Origin: Podocnemis expansa
Taxonomy: Eukaryota; Chordata; Testudines; Podocnemididae
DNA length: 64,000 nt
Reading direction: 5' to 3'
Assembly (NCBI GenBank): GCA_007922195.1
Contig: ML682038.1
Location: 8,463,775 to 8,527,774 of the forward strand
The position numbers and the translations under genes are program-made. The notes below the pieces were generated by a model that was not told the origin of the DNA, did no database searches, and was given only the letters and a program-made list of their open reading frames with translations. Positions 24,186 through 37,104 of the stretch are shown in pieces. Position 1 is the first letter of the stretch, and each line of letters opens with the position of its first letter.

Positions 24186-24368
24186 CAGGGGTCTCAAACT
24201 CAAAACAAGGGCCACATGAGGACTAGTACATTAGCCTAAGGGCTGCACCACTGAAACCTTTTCAAATAATGATATTGCAAATATTGATGATGATAACATT
24301 GTTGCAGGGCTGCAGGAAATATCTTTGGAGCCACATGTGGCCTGTGGGCCACAAGTTTGAGACCCCTG
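24186..24368. mobile_element. hAT-like MITE, CAGGGGTCTCAAAC type
   Basis: Termini CAGGGGTCTCAAACTC and AGTTTGAGACCCCTG are inverted repeats. The flanks CTCCGTGG (24178-24185) and CTCTGTGG (24369-24376) agree at seven of eight positions. The 183-bp interior has GGGCCACATG and CATGTGGCC words. It abuts the next element, whose target duplication overlaps this one's. Confidence 0.88.
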
Positions 24369-24382
24369 CTCTGTGGTATATA

Positions 24383-24650
24383 AACAAGGAGTCCAGTGGC
24401 ACTTTTAAAGACTAACGCATTTATTTACAGCACGGGCTTTTGTGGGAGAAAATCCATCTTTGTCAGACACTTTTAAAGATGGGGGAACTTAAAAAATGGG
24501 AGAAGATCTCCCATCTTTAAAGTGCCTGATGAAGTGGGATTTTCTCCCACGAAAGCTTGTGCGATAAATAAATGTGTTAGTCTTTAAAAGTGCCACGGAA
24601 CTCCTTGCTTGTTTTGCTAAAATAGACTAACACAACTACCTGCTTGGAAT
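24383..24650 (+). mobile_element. Twin-tail Penelope-derived short element, copy C
   Basis: Flanks CTGTGGTATATA (24371-24382) and CTATGGTATATA (24651-24662) differ at one of 12 positions. The left arm starts AACAAGGAGTCCAGTGGCAC. The right arm has GCCTGATGAAGTGGGATTTT, CTCCCACGAAAGCTTGTGCG and TGTGTTAGTCTTTAAAAGTG. A small extra hairpin (CTTTTAAAGATGGG facing CCCATCTTTAAAG) joins the arms. This copy has the least damaged hammerhead-like core (24526-24554). Confidence 0.88.
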
Positions 24651-24662
24651 CTATGGTATATA

Positions 24663-27600
24663 TCCACTATTTCTTGTATAAGTAAATTAATTCAGACCAT
24701 AACAAATTAAACATTGTCTTCTGTAACTTGTTTTGTGTAATAAATGTTGAAATGAGGTCTACCAAATTCCATTCGAATGTTGGAACATTCTGACTTTTTC
24801 TGCTTCTTAGCCATGACAGAGCAATAGTTATCCTTTTTTAAAAAGTGGGATTTGTATCTGCTGGTTTGAAAAATCATGCAAGAAGAATACTTGCAGCAGG
24901 ATGGATTTTTTATTTTTTTTTTTTTTTTTAAATTCCTCGCTGCACAAAAGCAATTACACTTGACAAGAATATTTTGATTTTTGAGATACAATCTAATTTT
25001 ACAACTTTGTAAAGCACACAGTATTTCCTTAACTGTCATATCTCATTTAACTTGCATCTAATTAAGATGGAGTTTAATAGGTCCTATGCAGTATTTTAAA
25101 ATAAATTATCTTCAAGTTTATCTTCTTTGCTAATCTGGCAAGAAAGTCTGAAATGTAACATGAATGTCTCTTAAAGTTGCATTTCATTTGATCTCTCGTT
25201 TTGTCTTCATGGATAGGAAGGCTTACAGTGGGTGAGAAATTACTAGCAATAAGGAGAGCTGTCCAAATAATGGATTTTTGGGGCAAGTGGAAAAAAAAGT
25301 TGTTGTTTTGGGTCCTTCTGAAAGTGATTTTTATCTGTTTTGTTGCTAAATTGTGAACTTGAAAATAATTTCATTTCACTTGACTGTTTTAACTTTTCTA
25401 ACTGAATGAAATTTCTAAGCAAAATCTTATTTCAATCTGAAAGATTGAAATGTTTCATTTAAAAATGTCAAAATGAAGAATTCTGCCTTTATCAGGGTGG
25501 TGTTCTCTGGGGATGTTCTTTGGCTGAGCTGAATCCAGGAAATGTTTCAGTGTCATTGAATCTATTCTTTTGTTTCTTTGATCTGTACAAATTGTTTCCT
25601 CTTAAAAAATTTTGCTCACTGAGACTCAAACACCCCTTGGTGCAGAGGACACAAGGGATGTGTAGAATTTTAGAAGGATCTCCTGGGTTGGATATCTGCA
25701 TAATTGTTCGCCAAAAGGTGGCATCAAGATTTCCACAGAGAGCTAGTAGATCACTGGTCATCATAATCATTGCAAAATATATTTATGGGTAATATTTTAG
25801 AAGTTGTGCATCTGGACTATAAATTATTTTCTCAAATTCTTGAAGTTAAAGCAGGTAAGTATGAGTTGCAATACCTCAGAAATGTTCCTTTCAGGCAGGA
25901 GGTAACAGATCCTGCCCCCCTATCTGGCTATTTGAGTATTGTGTATGGCAGGCCCCCCACTGTATGCCTATTACCATTCTAAAGCAGTTGCAGAATGAAA
26001 GATTGAGAGATCTTCAATAAAGAAAAGCTACCAGATGGGGTAGGGAGTCATGTTTATGAATGAAGTCAAAGGATGGAAAACGCAATGGATGTTTCACCTA
26101 TAAGGCAAGCTGACAGCAAGTCTAGCTCATGAAAGGAGGGGCACAGTCCACCTGGCCACAAAGCACTTCAAGGATTTTGGGTGAGGTACATTCCTCAAGA
26201 CATGCAAGTCTTTTATTAATGATGTCCAAGCCCTAGAATGCAAGTGGTGATTTTACTTCGTATGTAACTATTTATTTCCAATCATTTCTCTTGCTACTAC
26301 TTGAATCTTTGTGCTTCATTAAATAAACATAAACTTGATGTCCCTATAACATATCTAAATGCTATGTATTAAGTGGCTCTGAGGTGGGACTGGTAAGCTG
26401 GGATGTACTGTGTCCCTTATCATGGCATCTAAGTAATAGGCCAAAATAATAAACAAGCATCTGAATGATTCTAGCCATTTGAATTCAACAGGTCTAGTTA
26501 ACTGTGCATTTTGGAGTAATGAGGTCCATATGTCGTCAGCTTAATTTTTCCCTTTATGAAACACACTCATTTTGAGTTTTTCCAGTTGGTGTACTAGTAT
26601 CTTAGGTTATATTTAAATTTATACCTAAAGGTGTAAGTTGTAGATAGTGTCTCTTCTCTGTTCCTTTTCAGTACTGGAGAAATTTGAGCCCTATTTAGAT
26701 AGTGTCCCATTAAACACCCTCCTCAATCTCTTGAAACATTAATATTTAACAATGAAGCTCTACCATAATTTATCAACAAAAAGTTCATTCTTTTCCTAGT
26801 GACTGCTCTTGTATTTAGCTGCATGGAATAAATAGATGACTATTATGTTGTGATAAACCTGAAGAGCTGAATTGCTTTTTTAGCAGGATCACAAGAAGTT
26901 ACTTTCGTTCACCCTTTTTTTCTCATTTATTTTTTCAAAGTGCTTTCTGCAATCCCGCTGTTTCTAAGTGGACCTTGGTGAGGCATTTATAATTCTTCTT
27001 CCATCCAGTCTCATAATTTGTCTTGTAGGCATTAATTGTGTTCCATTTTTGGCCAATAAAGTTCTCAGGTTTGCTTTTTACTGTCATACAGTCTGTACAA
27101 AGAGGATGTGGTCTCTGCTTGGGAGAAACTACTGGAACATTAAAGTACTCGAATATCCTCTAACCTCTGAGGAAGAAGAAACTATTTTGACACTAATAGT
27201 GACATTGTAAACTCACCTTTTCACTAAGAAAGGAGGTATTTTTTCTCCATTATCTTAGGATGTTGCTTTTATTACACAGCTTTTTTGTTTCTTTGTTCTA
27301 AAACATTTCATTTTAATAAGTTCTAAGGACGCTTACATAATATATTTAAAAACTAAGACATTTTCCTTTTTGTTTATATTTCCTCAAACCTGAAACTGTT
27401 TGTCTAGGGAAATATTTCCCTTTATTGGATGTGTTCCTTGGGTTGTGTTGAACAGAATTGTCCATAATGATTGTAACACTGATCTATTTACAGAGAGTTG
27501 GGGGTGATTGTAAGAGAAAATAGACAAGAACTACATGAAACTTTGCAAACAGATAGAGGTCTATAAGATGTTTACTCTCCCAGTTTCAACAGCATCTCTG

Positions 27601-28074
27601 TAATAAATTTTTGTATGAGAATCTGAGAAATTAGTTTTGAGATATAACCTAGCACAGAAACAAAATAAGCAGCCCACCTTTGACCCTTTTGAAAAGTGAT
27701 TGTAGAAGTCTAGTGATGACAGCCAGCACCATTGTTTGATTTATAGCAAGTTTCATTTAATATTCACCATATGGCAATTTTCACCACCTACATTGTTCAA
27801 GACCCATGTTAGTCACACACAAAGAAGAGAACCTTATTCCCAAGCAATTCACCTGAAACAGAGGATGCTGCAGTGTGGCATGTTGATTGATAGTGCACAG
27901 CACTGATAATTAGATCTCTCTGAATTCTTTTATAACTGGGGTCTGGGCTTTTGAACCTCATCACATTACTCTAACACAACTGAATTATAAAATGCATTAG
28001 CTTGTTTTCAAATGGTGTATTTGAAAGATGTGGGGACAAAAAGGCATCATGTTGCAAACTTTTCTGCATCCTTA
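24663..28074. other. No gene or recognised element in about 3.4 kb
   Basis: AT-rich, with a T run near 24909-24929. The opposed frames at 25492-25792 and the 110-codon minus frame at 24707-25039 match nothing I know. Frames at 26968-27210 and 28002-28259 likewise. Confidence 0.55.
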
Positions 28075-28082
28075 TTTTAAAC

Positions 28083-28463
28083 CAGTGGTTCTCAACCTTG
28101 TCAGACTACTACACCTGTTTCTGGAATGTGTTGTCTTGGGCACATCCAAGTTTCACTCCACTTAGAAATGACTTTTTTACAAAAGCAAATAAAAATACAA
28201 AAGTGTCCCAACACACCGTTACTGAACAATTGCCAATTTCCTCATTTTTAACCATATAATTATAAAATAAAAGCAACTGAAATATAAATATTGTACTTAA
28301 CGTATCACTGTAGTGGACGGAGCAGTATAAGCAAGCCATGGTCTATTTGAAATTTTAGTTCACACTTACTTTGCAGCCTGTTGTAATATTAGGCAAATAT
28401 CTGGATGAGTTGACGTACCAAGGTATCCCCAGGGTTACATGTACCCCTGGTTGAGAACCTCTG
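28083..28463. mobile_element. hAT-like MITE, CAGTGGTTCTCAACC type
   Basis: Termini CAGTGGTTCTCAACC and GGTTGAGAACCTCTG are inverted repeats (one mismatch). The flanks TTTTAAAC (28075-28082) and TTTTAAAT (28464-28471) agree at seven of eight positions. The interior is AT-rich and non-coding. The opposed small frames at 28002-28339 span its boundary and are accidental. Confidence 0.88.
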
Positions 28464-28779
28464 TTTTAAATGATAAGCGTTCATTAACTAATTGCTTTTA
28501 ATTTGGACTAAGGAAATGTCTCAGTAAAGATTTGGAGTCCTTAATACCAAAAGTTAGATTTTTGAAGCTGGTATCTCGATTTCTAAAACTGAAAAAATTG
28601 TTTTCTCTAATCTCTTACATTTTATTTTTTTATTTATAGAATCACAAGTTGTATGCTGCTTAGTGAAGCAAACAAAGCATGAACACCTGAGCTTGAATTT
28701 AGAGATGACGGGTCTCATTCCTGTGGTTTTTAAAAATTATTACTGAAATTTATTGAATTCAATAAACTGGCTTGTGTGT

Positions 28780-28905
28780 TTGCAGCGCAACCTCTGTGGA
28801 GGCTTGAAAGCTTGTCTCTTTCACCAAGAGAAGCTGAACCAATAAAAGAATTCCCTCACTCTTGTCCCTATAATATCCTAGGACCAATATAGTTACAGTA
28901 ACACT
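28780..28905 (+). repeat. Single tail of the second family (TTGGTCCAATA type)
   Basis: GGAGGCTTGAAAGCTTGTC, TCTTTCACCAAGAGAAGC, GAACCAATAAAAGAATTCC and CTATAATATCCTAGGACC follow the order of a tail I recall as frequent in turtles and birds. It is related to the inverted pair at 14196-14285. Confidence 0.5.
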
Positions 28906-29185
28906 GCAGCTGTGGATTAAGAACTAGGTTTTTTTAAATGGGATAGATAGTGTTGAACAGATTTTGCCACCCATGCTCTTGGTGTGTACTAAGTGAGTAC
29001 ACAGGACTGGATTAAGGCAGGGGTTTAGAGAGAAATGGTCGATTTCTATTGTAAACTTGCAAATTCTGGGCCAGGTCCTGTTCCTGCACCCTTTGAAATT
29101 TATGACAGACTTCCATGAACTTTTCCTGGGAGTTGAATCACAAGCGTTCTGATCTTAGAATTTTCCCTAGAAATGCAAAATAGAT

Positions 29186-29407
29186 CAGTGTTTTCCAACC
29201 TGTGTTCTGCAGAGCACTGGTGTTCTGTGGGGAAAAAAAAAAATCGATGCTAGTGATGGTTTCCCTTCTAACTCTTTTAAAAACAACTTCTGAGCAATAT
29301 GTGTGGCAATTTTGCAGTATGAACCCCCCGCCCAGCAGGTATATGTTCTGTCAATATATTCCAAGCCCAAAAATGTTCTGTGGTCAGATTAAGTTTAGGA
29401 AACATTG
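29186..29407. mobile_element. hAT-like MITE, CAGTGTTTTCCAACC type
   Basis: The left end is CAGTGTTTTCCAACC and the right end AGTTTAGGAAACATTG (decayed inverted repeat). The flanks AAATAGAT (29178-29185) and AATTAGAG (29408-29415) agree at six of eight positions. The interior contains GTTCTGTGG words in both halves and no credible frame. Confidence 0.7.
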
Positions 29408-29415
29408 AATTAGAG

Positions 29416-30070
29416 AGCCAGGGAGAGTGGAACTGATTTAATTGTTTTGTAAAAATATATATTTGGCTAAATCTGCTATATGAAAGCGACTCAGTAAAAA
29501 CTTGCCTGAACCTTACTGGGTTTTAGTGGGTCTCTCTGTACCTTTTTCAAATATGCATTCATAAAATTAGGTAGTTATTAAAAACAGGTTAATTCTGCTC
29601 CTCCTTTAACTCCTGCTCTTCCAAGCAAACACCACACAGCAGGACAAACAACTTATAAATCTAGTGAAGCCACAAAGGGATTGATTGGTGCCTGGGTTTG
29701 GACAACCATCCATTCGTGATGCCACTTATCAGAGCTCTCCAAACTTCTACAAGTCTCTACCAAATATCACTGTTCAGTTACATTAAAGGTAAATCCATAT
29801 AATCCTCCACCTATGGGCCATTCCTCCAACAGCCCCTTTGGTTTATACTTTGTGGCATCTTCCTGGGAGTATTCTGTTGACCCTTCTAAGTGTTAGATGA
29901 CTATCTTATTTTTCCCCTCCATTAAATATTTCTTTTTTTGTCAACTGTTTATATATCTGCTTATCTATTTTTTGATTAAGGACATTTAATGCATGGTGGT
30001 TCTCACTGTCATTATTCATGGATTATATGCAGACAGTATTTATAGATACAGTGTCAAATTTTTAAAGCAT
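29416..30070. other. No gene or recognised repeat
   Basis: No supportable feature in this AT-rich interval. Confidence 0.55.
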
Positions 30071-30072
30071 CA

Positions 30073-30388
30073 TAGCATGTGCCTACACTGCAATAAGAGA
30101 TCCATGGTCTAGCTGCAGCTGACATGGGTCTGAGTCAGCTGATTTAGGCTCCCAGAGAGTCAGCTGATTTAGGCTCCCAGAACTTGGGCCATGAAGTTAT
30201 AAAATTTCTCTGTAGAGTATTCAGACTCAAGCTGGAGTTTGGTTTTGGGACCCTCTTCTCTCATTGGGTCTCAGAGCTCAGTCTTCAACCTGAGCTCAAA
30301 CATCTATTCTGCATTTCCATAGCCCTGCAAGCATGTCTCAGCTGATCCTGACCAGCTGTGGGTCTTTTACTACAATGTAGATATACTC
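30073..30388. mobile_element. Degenerate hAT-like MITE with internal tandem duplication
   Basis: The left end ATGTGCCTACACTGCAATAA and right end ACTACAATGTAGATATAC are decayed inverted repeats. The interior CAGCTGACATGGGTC and GGCTC words match a MITE type I recall from turtles and crocodilians. A 25-bp unit starting GAGTCAGCTGATTTAGG is perfectly repeated at 30132-30156 and 30157-30181. Confidence 0.55.
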
Positions 30389-30389
30389 A

Positions 30390-32187
30390 CAATTACGTAG
30401 AAGCTTATGACCCATTGAAAGGGCAAACCCTAAGGACTCAGAACTGATTTTTAAAAGATATTTAGGCCTGTAAAGATGCAGATAGGAGCCCACTGGGATT
30501 TTCAAAAATCTGGCCTTTAGGCTCTCAGTCTCTAGGCTCTTTTAAAAATGTTATGCATAGTTTGCTTTCCATTACTATAGGTTTATGTAGACTCTCCAAG
30601 GTATTCTGATTAGATTATGGGTGTCTGGCATACAAAGTGAATTTCTTTCGTCGTATTCTGTATTTATAAAATAGTATTAAAATAAAATGAGGTGTGCAGG
30701 TAGGTCCACATCCTGAACTGATCTAAATCAGTATATTTCCACTGAATCAACTACAGCTGTTTGTTCAAGCTGAAGATCTGGCCCTTAATGTAGGTAGATT
30801 TTCCAGTTAAGAAAAGCAATGGAGGAAAATCTAAGTTTTTTTCTAGAGGAAGTCTAATAAAAGTTCTTTGTCCATGCCCATTCCATAAACTAATAGAGTA
30901 TTTTTTCAGACGAGCAATAACTTATTCTTTGAGAGAGGGCCCCAAATTCTGTTTTTGTATCTCACAGGCCAAGTAAATTTGAAAAGGCTGTCAAATCTGC
31001 CTATATAAATCTCAGAAACAAGCAGGCTTCAGCTAAAGTGGAAGTCAAGGTTGAGTTGCCCCTGAGGTAAACAATAACCCAGGTGAAGCTGAATTTATAC
31101 TTCATAAACTGTGAGCATTGTAAAATTAACTAGGTTTTTCCTTTAGCCCTTTGATAGGGTCATCTGCACTTAGGTCACTTGCTTTACTGTCTCATATAGA
31201 AATACAGCCAAAAAGTCAGCTGATTAGAGCTGAAGCTGTAAATTAGGTACAAGAATAGTTCTTAGATTGAAGAGATGAGGAATCAGGGTGAAATCCTGAC
31301 TTCACTAGAATTATTAAAAGTTTTTGCTATTGACTTTCTTCTATTTTTTCCAGCCTTTGATAATGGTCTGGTACCAGTAAGAAAGAAGAAACCATGCTTG
31401 GATGCAAAGAACATTGCTCACAATGCCACAATTCAAAATTGAGAAGAAAGTGGTAATACCATCATTACCAGCCCACTATACTTGTGTTGTTAGGTATAAT
31501 ACTTTAAAGTTAATAATTACTGTCCTTATAGAAATTAAAATGATACCAACTTTAGAGTGGTAGCTATCTTCAGAATATTAAGACATCTGGATCCATTTTT
31601 ATTTAAAAAATCTGCAGGCTGAGCATCTGAAATCAAATTGCTTTAGCTATTCCAAGCATTTCAATGACAATATATAGAAGGTGCCCAAGTTGTCTGAATC
31701 CTGATTAGACAAAAATGAATGGGAAAGTTACTTTACTTGATTGACAATTTAGTGAATAATTTCTCATCTTGTTTTAGCTATAAAATCTCTCAGTGGGGAG
31801 AAAGATTAGCTAAAAGGACTCTGGATAGTTTCCAGGCTTTTTAAACTAATGCCATCAGTTTTTAATAAATTTTGGAATTGCACAATCTGTTTTACCTACA
31901 GTCTAACATGGGTTGAAATACAGCTCCAAGTGCCTATGCTTGTGAGAAGTCAGAGAAATCCCTACTGTTCTTCTGACATACCTGCCATTTGCAGTGGGGA
32001 TCACTTTCAAGAGATTTAATACAACAGTGAGTAAGTTTAATAAAATGAAGCTGTTTTGTGTTGCTTTATGGTTCTGTCCTTCCATGGTGTGGCTCTTCGA
32101 GATATGGCACATCAGATGGCACAAAAATGTCTCCAGTCAGAAGCTGCACAAGCATTCTGTCAATTTGAAATTTCTATTGCTCTAATT
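30390..32187. other. No gene or recognised repeat
   Basis: AT-rich; the opposed 60-73-codon frames at 31903-32241 are not credible. Nothing supported. Confidence 0.55.
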
Positions 32188-32191
32188 CAAT

Positions 32192-32576
32192 GGCTATGTC
32201 TACACACACATCGTTATTTCAAAATAAGTATTTCAAAATGAGTTATTTAGAAATAAAGTCCTTATTTTGAAATAAGTTAATTCGAATTAAGAAAATGTTA
32301 ATTTGAATTAAGGGAAAGCCTGCTGTCGAAACGGCTGTTATTTCAAAATGGTTATTTCAAAACAACATGTCCAAACGGCCTTATTTCGAAATAACCATTT
32401 CGAAATAACAGCCGTTTCAAAATGAATGGGGTTTAAGCTGTTTTGAAACAACTGTTCTTATTTTGAAACGATGGATCCCGTCATTTCGAAATAAGAAAAC
32501 GTTGTGTGGACCTAATCTCTTTTATTTTGAAATAACCAGTGTTGTTTCGAAATAAAAGAGATGTGTAGACATACCC
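32192..32576. mobile_element. Palindromic-word MITE, TTATTTCGAAATAA type
   Basis: Termini are GGCTATGTCTACACACACAT and GATGTGTAGACATACCC. AAT lies immediately outside both ends. The interior is tiled by TTATTTCGAAATAA variants, including a perfect 14-bp copy at 32381-32394, plus a GGGAAAGCC unit near the left third. There is no coding content. Confidence 0.85.
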
Positions 32577-32579
32577 AAT

Positions 32580-35500
32580 GAGTCGTTAACCAGAGCTCAT
32601 GCCTTGTGCTCAGCGGCCTCATACAGTTATTGTGGAATAATCAGCAGGGTCACTACTTATGAATAGTACTTAACAGCTATGAAACTCCCATCTTCTTACG
32701 TGGAGCAAGGATTTCATCCTGTGTTTGCGTTCATGGTGTTTTATGTACAGAGGCTCATGTGCCATATTCCTACATTTTTAAGAATATGGAAAATTTAGAA
32801 AATTCTTAAATGTAGAAAAGATTCACAACTTTGCCTTGTAATGATATATTATGGATAAGAAATTATCATACTCATAAACACACATTTTTGTCTGTCTCTA
32901 TGGAATACATCTGTGATTAGTGGCAGTATCCAGTTCCTTCTATTTAGGCAACTCCTGGGTTCAAAGCTAATCACATATTCTCGTATGCTAGGGTTGTTTT
33001 CTTCTGTTCTTCCTTAGCCTTCTTGTAGGTTGCCAATTAATGTGCCAAGTTCTGTTTCCTTTGGTCATGAAAGCAGTCAGACTGAAGTCAAAGGGAATTC
33101 TTGAATGGATATGGCAACCAGCGTTTGGCCAATAGCAGTAATTACTGTGCTACCTGTTTGCTTGTATGAAACAATTGAAAAGCACTGATAAAAAAAATCC
33201 TTTGTGCATACTGTGGGAAGGGCTTAGAAGTAGTCCTTTAAGAATTTTTGTCCAGTTTACTAATGGAGTTTTTGGCCTAGATTTTAATGACATGTCTGCA
33301 CTGTGTATCTGAGATACATTTTAATTTATGCATGGTTCTGAAATTAACTTTCTTGCTTATTCTCATATCTCTGTGAAATCCTCACCTTCCGAACATGCTG
33401 TTTCTCAGATCTGCTTACTAGTCTCGACAGTTCTGAGCAAAGAATTGCCACTGGAGTGAATGGGAGGTCAACATGTGGACTCTATGTATGTCCCAGTATT
33501 TGCATTCTTGAAAAGATTATTTTTTGATTCTTTGGGAGGCCAAGAGGGAAAAACAGAGGAAGTAGTAGTCAAATGCTTAAATTCCTGCTAGTCTAAAATG
33601 TTTACAAGATAGAAATAGAACCTAGATTTGATGTTTCCTGTCTTTATGATGATGTAAGGGTTATTTCTGGGTGGATGTGGATTCTTAAGCTCTTTCTTTT
33701 GTATATTCAATGGCATCAAAAGTCAATGATAGATGCCAGTTACACAGTTGTAACTGGCCTCTCTCCTTTCCTTTGAAACTCAGTAGCTGATTACGCATCT
33801 AAACAGTTGTTGCATTATTTCAGGACGGGGGGGGATGCAATGAATCACATCCTAGGTCATTCAATGGGCAAAAGCATTTGTATTGGAAAGGTATACGCTA
33901 CACAGGTTCACTATACAGCTTCCAAGTGGCTTCTTTATTTGTTTCACTGTTAAAATGTAATATTAATTGATCCACAAGCTCACCCTTACAGCTACAGTGT
34001 ACCATACTGTGATGAGCTAGCTTGTAACACTGACTATGTAGATTAACATACAGGCAAAGACACTGTGTCAATATCTGAAAAGAGTGTTTTGTTGTGGTGA
34101 GTGATGTCTTATATATCTATAGCAGAAGCAATCCTTTGTTTCTGTGTTTATATTTCAGCTGATTAAATAGGCTGTCCATAGCAAAAATTCCATTTTGGGA
34201 GAAAGGACTATCTGAAATATATACTATAAACAAAAGAACTTTTATATAAGGCACATTGAAGAATGCCTTCTGATCAAAGCTTGGCTATCTCCTTGTGATT
34301 GAGAATTTAATAGACCACACTTTTAGCTTGTCCAGAGATGCAATATCTTCCTTTTGTTGTTGTTTTGTTTTTAAGACTTTGACTCAGTCAACTAATGGTT
34401 ATCATGAGAAAGTTATGATTTTACTGTAGTCAGTGGCAAAATTCCCACGGACTTGGATGAAGCCAGGATTTTACTATCAGTAATTAACCAAACATGGTAT
34501 GTGAAGCACTCAAGTATTTCCCTATATTTAGAATAGGAAAGAAATGTGGTGTATTACCTCAGAGAACACTGTTAACCGATGGTGCGTTAACTTTAAACTG
34601 GTGATAACTGTATTCTATAGGCCATGTTTTCTGAACGTACTTCTTCCTTTAGTTTTTTGTCTGGAGTATTTTGGGTTCTAAGTAGGTTTTAGTACTATCC
34701 AAGTAATCTGCACAGTGAATTCCAGGTGTATTGTATTACGTGTGTTGAAAAAAATAGAGACTTTCACCCTCTGTTTGTGTGTCAGAAATCTTGATGGAAA
34801 AGTGATCTTATTTGTACATCATATTAGATGATTTAAAATAGAGCATTTATAAATAGCAATTTCAGTATCTCCATTTAGCAAGCCTCAAATGTTAAGTGCT
34901 ATCACTTGTTAGACAATTAGCTCTTTATCCTATATGATTGCAATCAATGGGATTTATACCACTGAAATCAATAGTTGCAGAATCTTTGGCTTCATGTCTA
35001 TTTTTTTCTTGTGCATGTGCTTGCCTACATAGGTTTAATGCCTATGAACATATATCTTTATTGTTTGCGTACATATAGTAAGTTTCTATGAAAAAGGAAT
35101 ACATTCATTTGCAATTACGTTTTAAAAATAAATATCATAGGGTATGGAACATGCATAGTTTAACCTGTTGATTTTAAGTTCCTTTGGGCTGTAGTTCCCC
35201 TGCCTGCCTATCTTTCATTGTGTGGCTGTGTCAGAAAGGTAGAATCAGATGGAACATGGTCTGTAATATAATTGCTTTTCTGCAAAAACAATTGAGGCTG
35301 AAGCGCAAGAGATGTACTGTATAAAAATAACTGTGCAAATCAGCACAACTGTTGTTACTTGAAAATATTCTCTTCAATTTGAAAAATGGGACCTGTATAA
35401 AAAATGGACAAATGCAACTTGTAAATATATCACAATAAATGGCCAAGCAATATCCAGAAAAATAAGAGCTCCTTCCAGATTTCATTTAGAGACAGGGGCC

Positions 35501-37100
35501 TATTTTTCCTCCTCTTTTCTTGGCATATTTTACACTTCATTTACTGGAAATACATTATTTAAAACCCATCTCTAAATCCAGCTTGAACCTGTCTATTTAA
35601 GAATGCTGTGCTTCAAGCCCTTGTATTTTGACTGCTTGGTTTAGTTCATAAACTGCTGAATGGAGCTCTGCTATAGTCCATATTTAGATTATAATCCTAT
35701 TTTTAAACACTTTGAAATACAGTTGTTAAATCAGTTGATGAAATAAATAGTGGCTGTTTGACACTGTTATTTTTATTCCAACAGCAAAAGTAAAGATAAC
35801 ATGCAATGAGAATCTAAGACAGCAGATTCTTGTTTAGAACATCATTTGAGATATTTTTGCTATATTTCAGTGCTACTTTTTTGCCAGAACTTTTTTTTGC
35901 ATTTAATTTAGGACAATCAGTAGCTAAATGCTGGCTTGATATGTTACCCACATTTCAGAATAAATTCTAGCAACTTACCCATAAAGTGGGCATCTCTTTC
36001 TATCAATTTGTGGAATGTGTATGGGCATAATTCTTGTTATTGACAGTAGAATTTGCAAATGTTAAATCTGGACCTCATATGGAAGACTAGGGCACTAGTT
36101 AAAAAAAAAAGTGTCAGAATTCGGAAGCATCTCTATATTTTAAATCAGAGTTTCTTCAAAGTTTTTTCTCATTAGTTATTTAAACACAGTACCTATTATA
36201 GTACCCTATATTAAGTCATTGACTTTCAATGGTATTTGAATATTTCAGATCTTATTATAATAAATTACTCTTATCCAATATGCTGTATTTTACATTTTGC
36301 ATGTTAAAATACTTAGAGATTTAATTATTATTAACATCAGTTCTTGAATTGTACATTAACAGGGCAGATTAGAAGATTATCCTAAAACTGTGCCAATATA
36401 GTTATTAGAATTTGTGACCTCTATAATATTGTTGACATAGAAACTATGAAAATAACTATGGTATGAATAATTACGTTAAATATTTCTGAATAGTGTATTG
36501 TTCAGTTCCCCATGGGACGAGGCTGGATTATAGGACTAGTTCCTTTTTTTTCATTATCAATAGCATCCAACAGAGATCATGGTAGACTTTGAATGACCTC
36601 TTTTTTTGTAAAAACATCAACTATATATCTTAACCTGACAGCTAATTAAAAAAGGTTTATGTCCAGTCTCATGTGGACTTTGGTTATAAAATCTCTTGAA
36701 ACAGCTTTGTTTATACTTTCACTGTATTATGAAATAATAAGGTTTACTAGTTCATTCACTTTTTCTGTGCGGAAACAAACTTTGTTCTCTCAGGGTATCA
36801 GAACCTTACGTGTTAGAAACACAAGCCAGCTTCAGGCTATACTGTCATTAACTTCACTTGTGATATTAATGCTAGCTTTTGCCAAATTAATGTGTAATGA
36901 TCACAGCAAAAGTATTGCCTATACTTAAGCTCAATTAAAAAGAAGTTTTGTCTTTTTGGCTCTTGAATCTCTACAGTAGGTTCCTGCCATTTCCACAGAG
37001 AGAAATTAGGTATTGTGGATATGAAATCAAGACTGAAGATCCTCATATACTTTCTCTCACAGTTCCACATTTTCGGAATCACTAGTTTATTCCTTCTTTT
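32580..37100. other. No gene or recognised element in about 4.5 kb
   Basis: This is the longest quiet stretch. It includes a G run (33826-33834) and one TCAGTGG/CCACGGACTTGG fold-back word at 34427-34456. Frames at 35231-35485, 36659-36928 and 36837-37082 are unrecognised and short. Confidence 0.55.
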
Positions 37101-37104
37101 CTGT

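Noticed and set aside
28002..28339. Paired sense/antisense small frames as a gene
   Set aside because: They cross the left boundary of a hAT MITE with a clear target duplication.
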